A stretch of DNA of 64,000 bases, taken from contig CANOSP010000003.1 of assembly GCA_947569705.1 (NCBI GenBank), forward strand, positions 62,001-126,000, given 5' to 3'. How positions within the stretch are numbered: position 1 is the stretch's first letter; every line of letters begins with the position of its first letter. The notes under the pieces are model-generated. The model was not told the DNA's origin, did no database searches, and saw nothing but the letters and a program-made list of their open reading frames with translations. The position numbers were made by a program, and so were the translations under genes. The stretch comes from an uncultured Erysipelotrichaceae bacterium (lineage in GTDB: Bacteria; Bacillota_I; Bacilli_A; Erysipelotrichales; Erysipelotrichaceae). Of the stretch, positions 54,164 through 62,392 are shown piece by piece.

Positions 54164-54214
54164 AATCGTGAAGGTACAAAGTGAATTGCTGCTTTGTGTA
54201 TTCACGATTTTTTT
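54164..54214 (+). terminator. Long palindromic terminator after the Rpn gene (copy B)
   Basis: Arms AATCGTGA/TCACGATT (54164-54171 and 54202-54209), perfect inner ACAAAG/CTTTGT stem and T7. Similar in arms and layout to copy A at 52893. Confidence 0.85.
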
Positions 54215-54379
54215 ATCTTTTGAGTTGATTCTTATTGCTTCATACAAAACTTGATTGAGTTATTCGATCGTTTGTCTTTATCAATTACCATACTTCAAGG
54301 AGTGCATTTCCTTTTTTATTTATGACATAGGAAGCGATGCAAATGAATAATATAGAAAGAATAAGAACGGAGGAATTTC

Positions 54380-55096
54380 ATGGATAGTATGATTACGATA
54401 CAGGGGGAACAGCTTCGTATTCACTACACGCTGGAAGGAAAAGGAACACCTTTGATACTGCTTCACGGATGGGGACAAAATCTCGAGATGATGAAATTTA
54501 TCGCCGACTATTTTCAACGACGCTTTCAAGTATTGAATTTGGATTTACCCGGATTCGGTGAAAGTGAAGAACCGCATCATGCATGGAGTTTAGACGATTA
54601 TGTTTTATTTATTCATGAAATCTGCATAAAAGAAAACCTGCAAAATCCAATCCTGGTCGCACACTCTTTCGGAGCCAGAATTGCCCTGTTGTATGCGCAT
54701 AAATATCAAGCAGATAAATTGGTTTTGACCGGTGCTGCGGGAATTAAAAAACCGAAAACATTCAGCTATTATGCAAAAGTATACAGCTACAAGCTGTTAA
54801 AGAAGCTGCGCATGGCACCACATATGGGAAGCGAGGATTATAAAGCGGCAAGCGATGTGATGAAAGGGGTTCTGATTCAAAGCGTCGAACGTGATTTATC
54901 ACCGTTACTGCCTAAAATAACGAATGAAACACTGTTGGTATGGGGTGAAAAGGATCAGGCAACACCGCTGTGGATGGGGGAAGCGATGGAAAAAGCCATG
55001 CCGAATGCGACGTTAATTGTATTAGAAGATGATGATCATTTTGCCTATTTTCATCAGCCGAAGCGCTTTCTTGCAATCTTGGAGTATTTTTTATGA
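54380..55096 (+). CDS. Alpha/beta hydrolase
   Basis: 238 residues. Oxyanion LLHGWGQN, nucleophile elbow VAHSFGAR (Ser near residue 95), acid Asp in the VWGEKDQATPL region and His in DDDHFAYF. Esterase/lipase-like; substrate unknown. Its stop overlaps the next gene by 4 bases, so it is coupled to the MurF-like and Ddl genes, which suggests a cell-wall-linked role. Confidence 0.9.
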   Translation: MDSMITIQGEQLRIHYTLEGKGTPLILLHGWGQNLEMMKFIADYFQRRFQVLNLDLPGFGESEEPHHAWSLDDYVLFIHEICIKENLQNPILVAHSFGARIALLYAHKYQADKLVLTGAAGIKKPKTFSYYAKVYSYKLLKKLRMAPHMGSEDYKAASDVMKGVLIQSVERDLSPLLPKITNETLLVWGEKDQATPLWMGEAMEKAMPNATLIVLEDDDHFAYFHQPKRFLAILEYFL

Positions 55097-56670
55097 GTGT
55101 AATATTATTCTATAGCTTCTATGCGGTATTTCTTTATGTGCCGCTGAAAGAGTCCATCCATATGCTTCAACAAAATCGTTATCAAAGAGATCGCTATCGC
55201 ACTTGGCTGAAGGAAGCGTTCTCTTCAAAGCAGCGCGCTATTCAGCTTCGTTTTTTATCACTGTTGCCGCTGTGGCTGATGGTATTTGCTTTACACTTAA
55301 CCGTATATCCGTATTTATGGTATTTATGTATCGCGGTGTATGCTTATCTGTATATTAAGGCAGATCAGAAAAAAGAGTATATAAAAAAAATCGTTTTTAC
55401 TCATCGAGCAAAGCGTTTATTTTTCATCCATACCATATGCAGCGTATCATTACTATATCTAATGTCTGTTTGTCTCAATCCGTTGTTGTATATTCTTTGT
55501 ATGCCTATACTATATTTTATACCGTGGGTGCTGTTATGCTTCACGGCACAGCTTTGTGAACCGTTAGAACAATGGATCAAAGACAGTTATGTACAAGATG
55601 CAAAAAAGATCCTGGCAAAACGTGATGACTTGATTAAAATCGGAATTACCGGAAGTTATGGGAAAACAAGTGTGAAGCATATTTTGCATACGGTGCTTTC
55701 AGAGGAATATTATGCATATATGACACCGCATTCTTATAATAACCTGATGGGCTTAACAATTTCAATTCGCACACAGTTGAATGCCTTGCATCAGGTGTTG
55801 ATTGCGGAAATGGGTGCGGATCATGTCGGTGAGATTGATGAACTGGCTTGTTTTATTCAGCCTTCTGTTGCGGTGGTCACAGCTGTAGGACCTCAGCATT
55901 TATCAACTTTTCATACGCAGGAAAATATTTTGAATGAAAAAATGCGTTTGGTAGAGCGTTTACCGTTTCACGGAACCGCGGTGTTAAATTATGATAATGA
56001 ACTGATTCGCTCTTATCCGCTTTCGCATTTTGTGAATCGCATTACCTATGGCATACACTATGAAGATGCGGATGTCAGAGCAACACAGATTCATTACAGC
56101 GTGAAAGGCACAAGCTTTACAATCCTTTATCCCGGCGGTGCTTTTGCGGTAGAAACGGTACTGCTCGGGGAACATAACGTATTAAATATCTTGGCGGCTG
56201 CGGCAGCCGCATTATCAATGAAAATCGCTCCCGAACAAATCAGTACGGCAGTTAAGCGGCTTCGTTATGTGGAGCATCGCTTAGAGGTGCGAAAGATGGG
56301 GAATTATACCTTGTTGGATGATGCTTATAATTCCAATCCGCAAGGTGCCGGCTATGCGCTGGATGTATTGGCTGCGATGCCGAACAAGCGCTTTTTACTG
56401 ACGCCGGGATTTTTGGATCTGGGTGAACAAACCAAGGAAGCACATATTGCCTATGCCAAAAAAATGAGTCGCTGTGCCGATGAAATTCTGTTAATCGGCA
56501 AGAAACAAACTCATGATATTTATGATACATTGATTGAACAAGCCTATCCTTCGGAACAGATTCATGTTTGTGACTCAACCAAGGAAGCGTTTGCCTTATT
56601 GCAGCGACTGGCTGTACAGGGAGATTGTGCGTTGATTGAAAACGATCTGCCGGATGCCTTTAATCATTAA
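55093..56670 (+). CDS. MurF-like Mur ligase with N-terminal membrane domain
   Basis: 525 residues. Residues 1-160 hold four or five hydrophobic helices (such as LLPLWLMVFALHLTVYPYLW and a cluster near 110-155) instead of the UDP-MurNAc-binding domain of normal MurF. From about 185: ATP loop GITGSYGKTS, AEMGADHVGEIDEL, TAVGPQHLSTF, ALNYDN-type VLNYDNELI, domain 3 with EHRLEVRKM, LLDDAYNSNPQGAGYALDVL and TPGFLDLGEQTKEAH. These are MurF-like signatures, so D-Ala-D-Ala addition to a muramyl peptide is likely but not proven. Ddl follows. Confidence 0.85.
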   Translation: MSVILFYSFYAVFLYVPLKESIHMLQQNRYQRDRYRTWLKEAFSSKQRAIQLRFLSLLPLWLMVFALHLTVYPYLWYLCIAVYAYLYIKADQKKEYIKKIVFTHRAKRLFFIHTICSVSLLYLMSVCLNPLLYILCMPILYFIPWVLLCFTAQLCEPLEQWIKDSYVQDAKKILAKRDDLIKIGITGSYGKTSVKHILHTVLSEEYYAYMTPHSYNNLMGLTISIRTQLNALHQVLIAEMGADHVGEIDELACFIQPSVAVVTAVGPQHLSTFHTQENILNEKMRLVERLPFHGTAVLNYDNELIRSYPLSHFVNRITYGIHYEDADVRATQIHYSVKGTSFTILYPGGAFAVETVLLGEHNVLNILAAAAAALSMKIAPEQISTAVKRLRYVEHRLEVRKMGNYTLLDDAYNSNPQGAGYALDVLAAMPNKRFLLTPGFLDLGEQTKEAHIAYAKKMSRCADEILLIGKKQTHDIYDTLIEQAYPSEQIHVCDSTKEAFALLQRLAVQGDCALIENDLPDAFNH

Positions 56671-56716
56671 CCAAATCGTGATGAACGCATAGACTATGTG
56701 TGAAGGCGGTGGAGGA

Positions 56717-57865
56717 ATGAAATTACAGCTCGGGGTATTATTCGGCGGAGCTTCCGTTGAACATGAAATCAGTATTATATCGGCTATTCAGGCAATGAAA
56801 CATTTGGATCAAGATCGTTATCATATCATACCGATTTATGTCGCAAAGGATCATCAGCTTTATCATAGTTCGATGTTAACAGATGTGAAAAATTTTCGTG
56901 ATTTAGATCAGCTATGCGCGAAACTGACACCGGTTGCGTTTTATCGAAAAGGCAATCAAACCGTATTGAAAAGCAGTTCGTTATTTCAAAAGGACATCGT
57001 TATTGATCTCGTCTTACCGATCATGCACGGAACCTTTGGGGAAGACGGTACTTTACAAGGTTATCTGCGCATGTTGAAGGTACCGTTTTGTGCGTGTGAA
57101 TTAAGTGCAGCGGTGTTAGGGCAGGATAAAGAATTGATGAAACAAGTACTGGAAGCTCATCAGCTGCCGATTGTACCGTGGTTTGCCGTAGAAAAAAACA
57201 AATTGGATGAAGCAGCGCTTATCAAACAGTGCGATGAAATCGGTTGGCCGCTGATTATTAAACCGGCAACGCTCGGTTCCAGTGTAGGCATTCATGTCGC
57301 AGCGAATGCGGAACAATTAAACGAAGGATTGGCAGATGCATTTCAATACGATTCTCATGTTGTGATTGAACATGCAGTAACGCAAATGCGTGAATTTAAC
57401 TGTGCGTTAATCGGCGATGAAGAGGAAGTGACACTCAGTTGTATTGAGGAAGTGTTAAAAGGTGATGAAATCTTATCCTATAAGGATAAATATGAAGGAA
57501 ACGGCAAAAGCAAGGGAATTGTTTCAACCGGTCGAAAAATTCCGGCAGATTTGACAGCAGAACAACAGGAGACCATTGAAACATTGGCTCGTCAGGGTTT
57601 TCATGCATTGCGCGGCTTCGGTATTGCGCGGATTGACTTTCTGATGGATTCTGATACTCAAACTATTTATATCAATGAAATTAATACGATTCCCGGTTCG
57701 TTATCTTTCTATTTATTTGAACCGAAAGGAATTGCTTTTGCACAACTATTGGATCAGTTGATTCAGCTTACCTTGAAAAGACAGCGAAAACAAGCTCAGA
57801 TGATTTTCTCTTATTCGACAAATGTATTGTCTGCGTATTCCGGCGGCGCTAAAATGATGAAGTAA
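56717..57865 (+). CDS. ddl: D-alanine-D-alanine ligase
   Basis: 382 residues from ATG 56717 (GAAGG 10 bases upstream). ATP-grasp enzyme: GVLFGGASVEHEISI, LPIMHGTFGEDGTLQGYL, PLIIKPATLGSSVGIHV, and RIDFLMDSDTQTIYINEINTIPGS. The omega-loop reads SYKDKYEG, with the Tyr that favours D-Ala over D-lactate, so it should make D-Ala-D-Ala for the neighbouring MurF-like enzyme. About 20-30 residues longer than average at the C terminus. Followed by a terminator. Confidence 0.95.
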   Translation: MKLQLGVLFGGASVEHEISIISAIQAMKHLDQDRYHIIPIYVAKDHQLYHSSMLTDVKNFRDLDQLCAKLTPVAFYRKGNQTVLKSSSLFQKDIVIDLVLPIMHGTFGEDGTLQGYLRMLKVPFCACELSAAVLGQDKELMKQVLEAHQLPIVPWFAVEKNKLDEAALIKQCDEIGWPLIIKPATLGSSVGIHVAANAEQLNEGLADAFQYDSHVVIEHAVTQMREFNCALIGDEEEVTLSCIEEVLKGDEILSYKDKYEGNGKSKGIVSTGRKIPADLTAEQQETIETLARQGFHALRGFGIARIDFLMDSDTQTIYINEINTIPGSLSFYLFEPKGIAFAQLLDQLIQLTLKRQRKQAQMIFSYSTNVLSAYSGGAKMMK

Positions 57866-57928
57866 TATTACCTAGGAAATAATCCTATTGCGCAGAATCA
57901 GAATTTGTAATATTTATCAATGAACAGT

Positions 57929-57957
57929 GTTCGTAAGCTCAGTCTTGCGAACTTTTT
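57929..57957 (+). terminator. Terminator after ddl
   Basis: Nine-pair stem GTTCGTAAG/CTTGCGAAC (one G-U pair), then T5GT5. Confidence 0.85.
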
Positions 57958-58060
57958 GTTTTTGGTCAAAGAAATATTCATTTATTTCTATAAAAAGAAC
58001 GCTTTTTCTATCAATTTAACTGAAAAAATAGTAAAATAAAAGCAGAAAGGAGGATACGAC

Positions 58061-59416
58061 ATGGAAATGACGGAAATGATTCAAACCGAAGATTTAAAAA
58101 GATTGATTGAAACGAAACAAATCGCTCAATTACGCGAATTATTTGATAAGCATAATGTTGTAGATATGAGTGAATTGGTTGGCGAGTTAGAACCGCAGGA
58201 AGCATTATTCATATTTAAAACATTAAAAAAAGATCAGACTTCTCAAATCTTTGCCTATTTACCTCATGATAAACAAGAGACTTTGATTCAGTTATTTACC
58301 GGTCCGCAGATTCAAGAAATGCTGGATGCACTCTACGATGATGATATTATTGAATTCATTGAGGATTTGCCTGCGAATATTGTGAAGCATGTCTTACAGA
58401 GTGCCAGTGCCGAACAGCGCATGGAATTGAATCGTTTGTTAAGCTATGAGGAAAACAGCGCCGGATCGATTATGTCGACTAATTTTGTGGTGCTGAAGGA
58501 AAAGGATACGGTCGCGGATGCGCTCATGAAAATACGTGAGCAGGGAAAGGAAGCCGAAACGATCAACTACTGTTATATTACGGATTCCAGAAAGATTCTG
58601 CGCGGTGTTATAACGATGCGTGATATTGTACTGTCTTCTTTGAATGAAACTGTATGTGATTTAATGGACAGTGATCTGGTAATGGTAAAAACCAATGATG
58701 ACCAGGAAGATGTCGCTAAGCTGTTTGAAAAATATGACTTGACTGTGATTCCGGTAGTAAATGATGATTCATGTTTGGTCGGTATTGTCACCGTAGATGA
58801 TATTATTGATGTTATTCATGAGGAAGCGACCGAGGATATTCATAAGATGAATGCGATTGCGCCGATCGATAAAACCTATTTGGAAACCGGTATATGGGAA
58901 ATGGCAAAGGCACGCATTGTGTGGCTGTTGATTTTAATGATTTCAGCGACTTTTACCGGCTATATCATGTCAGGCTATGAGGAGGTTTTGGCTGCGAATG
59001 TAACGCTGTCGATCTTTATTCCGATGCTGATGGATGCGGCGGGGAACGCTGGCAATCAAGCGAGTACGATGGTGATCAGAGCGTTGGCAACCGGGGAATT
59101 ACATGCGAAGGATATGCTTAAAATCTGGTTGAAGGAGATACGGATTGCGGCGATATGCGGTACGATTATGGGGATCGTCAATTTCCTGCGCATTTTGTTG
59201 TTCATGGGAGAAACTGATTTTGCCGTTTCATTGGTAGTCAGTGCAACCGTATTTATCACAGTGGCGCTTGCTAAAATGGTCGGCTGTACCTTGCCGGTAA
59301 TTGCGCAGCGTTTGCATTTTGATCCGGCAGTTATGGCAGGTCCTTTGATTACAACATTGGTAGATGCGATGAGTTTAATGGTATATTTTCAATTAACCGT
59401 ACATTTTGTATTATAG
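58061..59416 (+). CDS. mgtE: Magnesium transporter MgtE
   Basis: 451 residues. N-terminal superhelical domain (VGELEPQEALFIFKTLK...), two CBS domains (IMSTNFVVLKEKDTVADALMKI and DLMDSDLVMVKTNDD...LVGIVTVDDIIDV), then five membrane helices with GNAGNQASTMVIRALATGE and a LTGPLITTLVD-like pore helix (AGPLITTLVDAMSLM). CBS domains gate the channel by cytoplasmic Mg. AAGGAGG lies before the ATG. No Mg-sensing riboswitch was recognised in the 100-base leader after the ddl terminator. Confidence 0.95.
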   Translation: MEMTEMIQTEDLKRLIETKQIAQLRELFDKHNVVDMSELVGELEPQEALFIFKTLKKDQTSQIFAYLPHDKQETLIQLFTGPQIQEMLDALYDDDIIEFIEDLPANIVKHVLQSASAEQRMELNRLLSYEENSAGSIMSTNFVVLKEKDTVADALMKIREQGKEAETINYCYITDSRKILRGVITMRDIVLSSLNETVCDLMDSDLVMVKTNDDQEDVAKLFEKYDLTVIPVVNDDSCLVGIVTVDDIIDVIHEEATEDIHKMNAIAPIDKTYLETGIWEMAKARIVWLLILMISATFTGYIMSGYEEVLAANVTLSIFIPMLMDAAGNAGNQASTMVIRALATGELHAKDMLKIWLKEIRIAAICGTIMGIVNFLRILLFMGETDFAVSLVVSATVFITVALAKMVGCTLPVIAQRLHFDPAVMAGPLITTLVDAMSLMVYFQLTVHFVL

Positions 59417-59424
59417 TTCGACAA

Positions 59425-59448
59425 AAAACAGAGGTCAGCCTCTGTTTT
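59425..59448. terminator. Bidirectional terminator between mgtE and methyltransferase
   Basis: Ten-pair stem AAAACAGAGG/CCTCTGTTTT with a TCAG loop between converging genes. Confidence 0.9.
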
Positions 59449-59469
59449 CATTTTGCTTAAAATTGATTG

Positions 59470-60345
59470 TTACTTCTTTACCCATCTGCCGTAAATACCG
59501 CAAGGCAATAATGTATCGGTGCGCGTAATCGGCAGATTCATTTCGCCGGCTTCAATGATTCCGTTCGGATATTTATTTAACAAATAATGATCTAGGATAT
59601 TATACAGTACAGTGGATGAAAATCCGGTTGTATAAGAATTCACCAAGAAAAACAACGGATGATCATCAAGAATATCCAAACAGGCTTCGATCAGTCCGAT
59701 CAGCTGTTCTTCCAGCTTCCACATTTCACCGTTCGGTCCTCTGCCGTAGCTCGGCGGATCCATAACAATCGCGTGGTAGGTTCTGCCGCGGCGCTTTTCT
59801 CTGGCGACAAACTTTAACACATCATCAACGATAAAGCGAATCTTGCGATCGCCGAGATTTGACAACTGCATGTTTTCCTTTGCCCATGCGACCATGCCTT
59901 TGCTCGCATCGACATGAACAACTTCCGCTGCGCCTGCCTTTGCACATGCCATTGTAGCACCGCCGCTGTAAGCAAATAAGTTTAACACGCGAATTTCGCG
60001 ATCGGCTTGTGAAATCTGTTCCATCATAAAATCCCAGTTCGCAGCCTGTTCGGGAAACAATCCCGTATGCTTAAAGCCGGTTGGTGCTACTTTGAAGCGC
60101 AGCTCTTTGTAATTTACGGTCCAATGCTCAGGCAGCTTTTTCATGAATTCCCAATGCCCGCCGCCGCTTTTGGAACGGTGATAGCGTGCATGCGGTTTCA
60201 GCCATGCTTCGTCTTCATTGTAAATCGGCCATAATACCTGCGGATCGGGACGGCGCAGAATAATATCGCCCCATCGCTCCAGTTTTTCTTTATTTCCGGC
60301 ATCTATGCATTCGTAATCATGCCAATTTGTCGCTGTTTGATTCAT
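59470..60345 (-). CDS. Class I SAM-dependent methyltransferase, RlmI/RlmK-like
   Basis: 291 residues. Rossmann fold with SAM motif VLNLFAYSGGATMACAKAGA, acidic strand end VVHVDASKGMVAWAKEN, FIVDDVLKF and catalytic-region motif VMDPPSYGRG. N terminus (YECIDAGNKEKLERWGDIILRRP) and GGGHWEF are typical of this short group, which lacks the PUA domain of RlmI. Probably modifies rRNA; target base not determinable. Monocistronic. Confidence 0.86.
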   Translation of the reverse strand: MNQTATNWHDYECIDAGNKEKLERWGDIILRRPDPQVLWPIYNEDEAWLKPHARYHRSKSGGGHWEFMKKLPEHWTVNYKELRFKVAPTGFKHTGLFPEQAANWDFMMEQISQADREIRVLNLFAYSGGATMACAKAGAAEVVHVDASKGMVAWAKENMQLSNLGDRKIRFIVDDVLKFVAREKRRGRTYHAIVMDPPSYGRGPNGEMWKLEEQLIGLIEACLDILDDHPLFFLVNSYTTGFSSTVLYNILDHYLLNKYPNGIIEAGEMNLPITRTDTLLPCGIYGRWVKK

Positions 60346-60508
60346 AATTTGCTCCTATCTTTATCCAGTGTTTGAATTTTCATTGTTTTTTTACTTTATT
60401 TGCTTTTCTATTATAACATGATTTCACATACTTTTTGTGCTGCTTCTATAACAAAAACATTGAAAAATGTGATACAATGATAAATATAAGCAGATTGGGA
60501 GGAATTAG

Positions 60509-61672
60509 ATGATTAATAAATTGTTAGATAATTGTTTTTTAACCGAATTAAATACCATTGTCACCGATGTGGAAGAAGATAATCATTTATATTGGTATGC
60601 CTTTAAGGAAACTGTTTTCTTTATGAAGCAGGGCGGTATGGAAGGCGATATCGGTGTCATTAACGGTCATGAAGTATTGGATGTGAAAATCAAGGATAAT
60701 AAACAATGGCATTTGATGGCAGAGGAAATGCAGGTAGGTGATGCGGCATTTATGAGCATCAATCTGCATGAACGTTTTCGTAAATGTCAAATACACACAG
60801 CTCAGCATTTAATCAGTGCGCTGTTATGCAATGTATATAAAGTAGATACACTGTCTCATCATGTCAGTGATGATGAAAATGATATAGAATTTAACTTGGA
60901 AAGCTTTACCGATAAAATGAAGAATGAATTGATGGTGTTATGTAACGGCTTGATTCGCGATGATTTAGAAGTCTCTGTTCTGTATCCGTCAAGAAGTGAA
61001 GCGGCATTACATGCCCCTGCGGAAAAGCTGAATCATGATGAGCTTCGTGTCGTTCGTATCGGCGCTTTGGATTATAATTTATGCGGCTGTATGCATGTTC
61101 CGAGTCTTCGTTATCTGCAAATGATTTATATCAGCGGTTATGAAAAGACACCGCGCGGTTATAAAATCAAATATATTTGCGGTGATCAGCTGTTGGACAG
61201 TGTCAGTCGTCGCTATAAAGTACTGAATGAAGCGAGTCAAACCCTTGCGTTGTCACATCTGTACTTAAATACCGGAATTAATAGGCTGATTAATGAACAA
61301 AAAGCTTTAAGCCGTGATATTGTATTATGGAAACAGAAGTATTTTGTTTTATTTGCGGAAAAGCTGAATCAAAGCGATTGTGCATGTGTCACTTATGAAT
61401 TTGATGATATTGATGTGAAATCGCTTGTACAGCTGGCACAATATCTCACAACGGAATATCAAAAGCCATGTGTATTGTTGGCGAAGCTGTATGATAAGTG
61501 TCATTTGGTTGTCGGTGCGCCCAAGGATTTTGATATTGATTGCAGCACTTGCTTTAAAGCGATTGCACAACAGTTTGAACTCAACGGCGGCGGCAGTCGA
61601 ACACTTTCTCAAGGCGGCGGATCTTATACAAAATCACTGTCAGATTACGTAAAAGCAATACAAAAATTATAA
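60509..61672 (+). CDS. Free-standing alanyl-tRNA editing protein (AlaX-L type)
   Basis: 387 residues. N-terminal tRNA-editing domain with zinc ligands His96/His100 (HTAQHLIS) and Cys192/His196 (CGCMHV), then a long helix and a C-terminal DHHA1 domain ending in 'LNGGGSRTLSQGGGSYTKSL'. This matches the long AlaX form that hydrolyses Ser- or Gly-mischarged tRNA-Ala. It lacks the aminoacylation domain of AlaRS. GGGAGG before the ATG. Confidence 0.87.
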   Translation: MINKLLDNCFLTELNTIVTDVEEDNHLYWYAFKETVFFMKQGGMEGDIGVINGHEVLDVKIKDNKQWHLMAEEMQVGDAAFMSINLHERFRKCQIHTAQHLISALLCNVYKVDTLSHHVSDDENDIEFNLESFTDKMKNELMVLCNGLIRDDLEVSVLYPSRSEAALHAPAEKLNHDELRVVRIGALDYNLCGCMHVPSLRYLQMIYISGYEKTPRGYKIKYICGDQLLDSVSRRYKVLNEASQTLALSHLYLNTGINRLINEQKALSRDIVLWKQKYFVLFAEKLNQSDCACVTYEFDDIDVKSLVQLAQYLTTEYQKPCVLLAKLYDKCHLVVGAPKDFDIDCSTCFKAIAQQFELNGGGSRTLSQGGGSYTKSLSDYVKAIQKL

Positions 61673-61712
61673 AAATATGATATACTAATACTGGCTTTTA
61701 CGGAGGATGAAT

Positions 61713-62333
61713 ATGGAAAAGAGAATAAAGCGCGGTATGCTTTGTTTGATGGCTACCTGCTTATGCATGGTTGGCGGATGTTCAAAGGATACAGAAGAAG
61801 AAAATAAACAGGAAGAGGTCAGTCTGATTGCCAATGCAGTCTATGAATCGCCTAAAAATGCGACCCCGGAACAAACTAAGGTCTTTAATGAATTAAGCAA
61901 TGCCTTAAATAATAATGCGGAACAACGCAAGGTCGCAGAACTTGTCGCAGTCAATTTTGCTTATGAATTTTTCTCTTTATATCAAAAGGAAGGGAAAGAG
62001 GATATAGGCGGCTTAACTTTCTTACCGAAAGATGAGCAAGCGGATTTCAAAGAATATGCGATGTATCATTACTATAACAATTATACGACTGTTGTATCTC
62101 AATACAGTAAAAAAGATTTACCGAATGTAATTATGCATGAGGTAAAAGCGACAGAACCGATTGAAGTCACTTTTCATGAACAGGCTTATGAAGGCTATGC
62201 GGTATCACTTATTTTAAAATACAGTGACAGTAAGCTTCCTGCGGATGGTATGAAAACAAAGATGCAGGTACAAGTCATTCAAATGGACGGTGTCTATCGA
62301 GTGATTGCGGTAGAGGATCCGCAGAACGAATAA
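61713..62333 (+). CDS. Lipoprotein of unknown function
   Basis: 206 residues from ATG 61713 (GGAGG 6-7 bases upstream; ATG 61707 is too close). Signal peptide with lipobox VGGC, Cys23. The mature part is acidic-polar, predicted mixed alpha/beta, with 'VAELVAVNFAYEFFSLYQKEG', 'YYNNYTTVVSQYSKKDLPNV' and a final 'VYRVIAVEDP' strand, like a small NTF2/cystatin-type extracytoplasmic domain. Family not recognised. Position 40 bases after alaX suggests possible co-transcription. Confidence 0.75.
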   Translation: MEKRIKRGMLCLMATCLCMVGGCSKDTEEENKQEEVSLIANAVYESPKNATPEQTKVFNELSNALNNNAEQRKVAELVAVNFAYEFFSLYQKEGKEDIGGLTFLPKDEQADFKEYAMYHYYNNYTTVVSQYSKKDLPNVIMHEVKATEPIEVTFHEQAYEGYAVSLILKYSDSKLPADGMKTKMQVQVIQMDGVYRVIAVEDPQNE

Positions 62334-62341
62334 AGAACAAG

Positions 62342-62361
62342 CGCTCTCAATGAGCGTTTTA
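62342..62361 (+). terminator. Terminator after lipoprotein gene
   Basis: Short stem CGCTC/GAGCG (62342-62356) with T4 following. Confidence 0.6.
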
Positions 62362-62392
62362 TTTAGCACAGCCTGCAAGGAAAGGAGCTTTT

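Noticed and set aside
57866-58060. Possible Mg-sensing leader before mgtE
   Set aside because: The interval is mostly the ddl terminator; the remaining roughly 100 bases are AT-rich and show no M-box or ykoK-type conserved segments.
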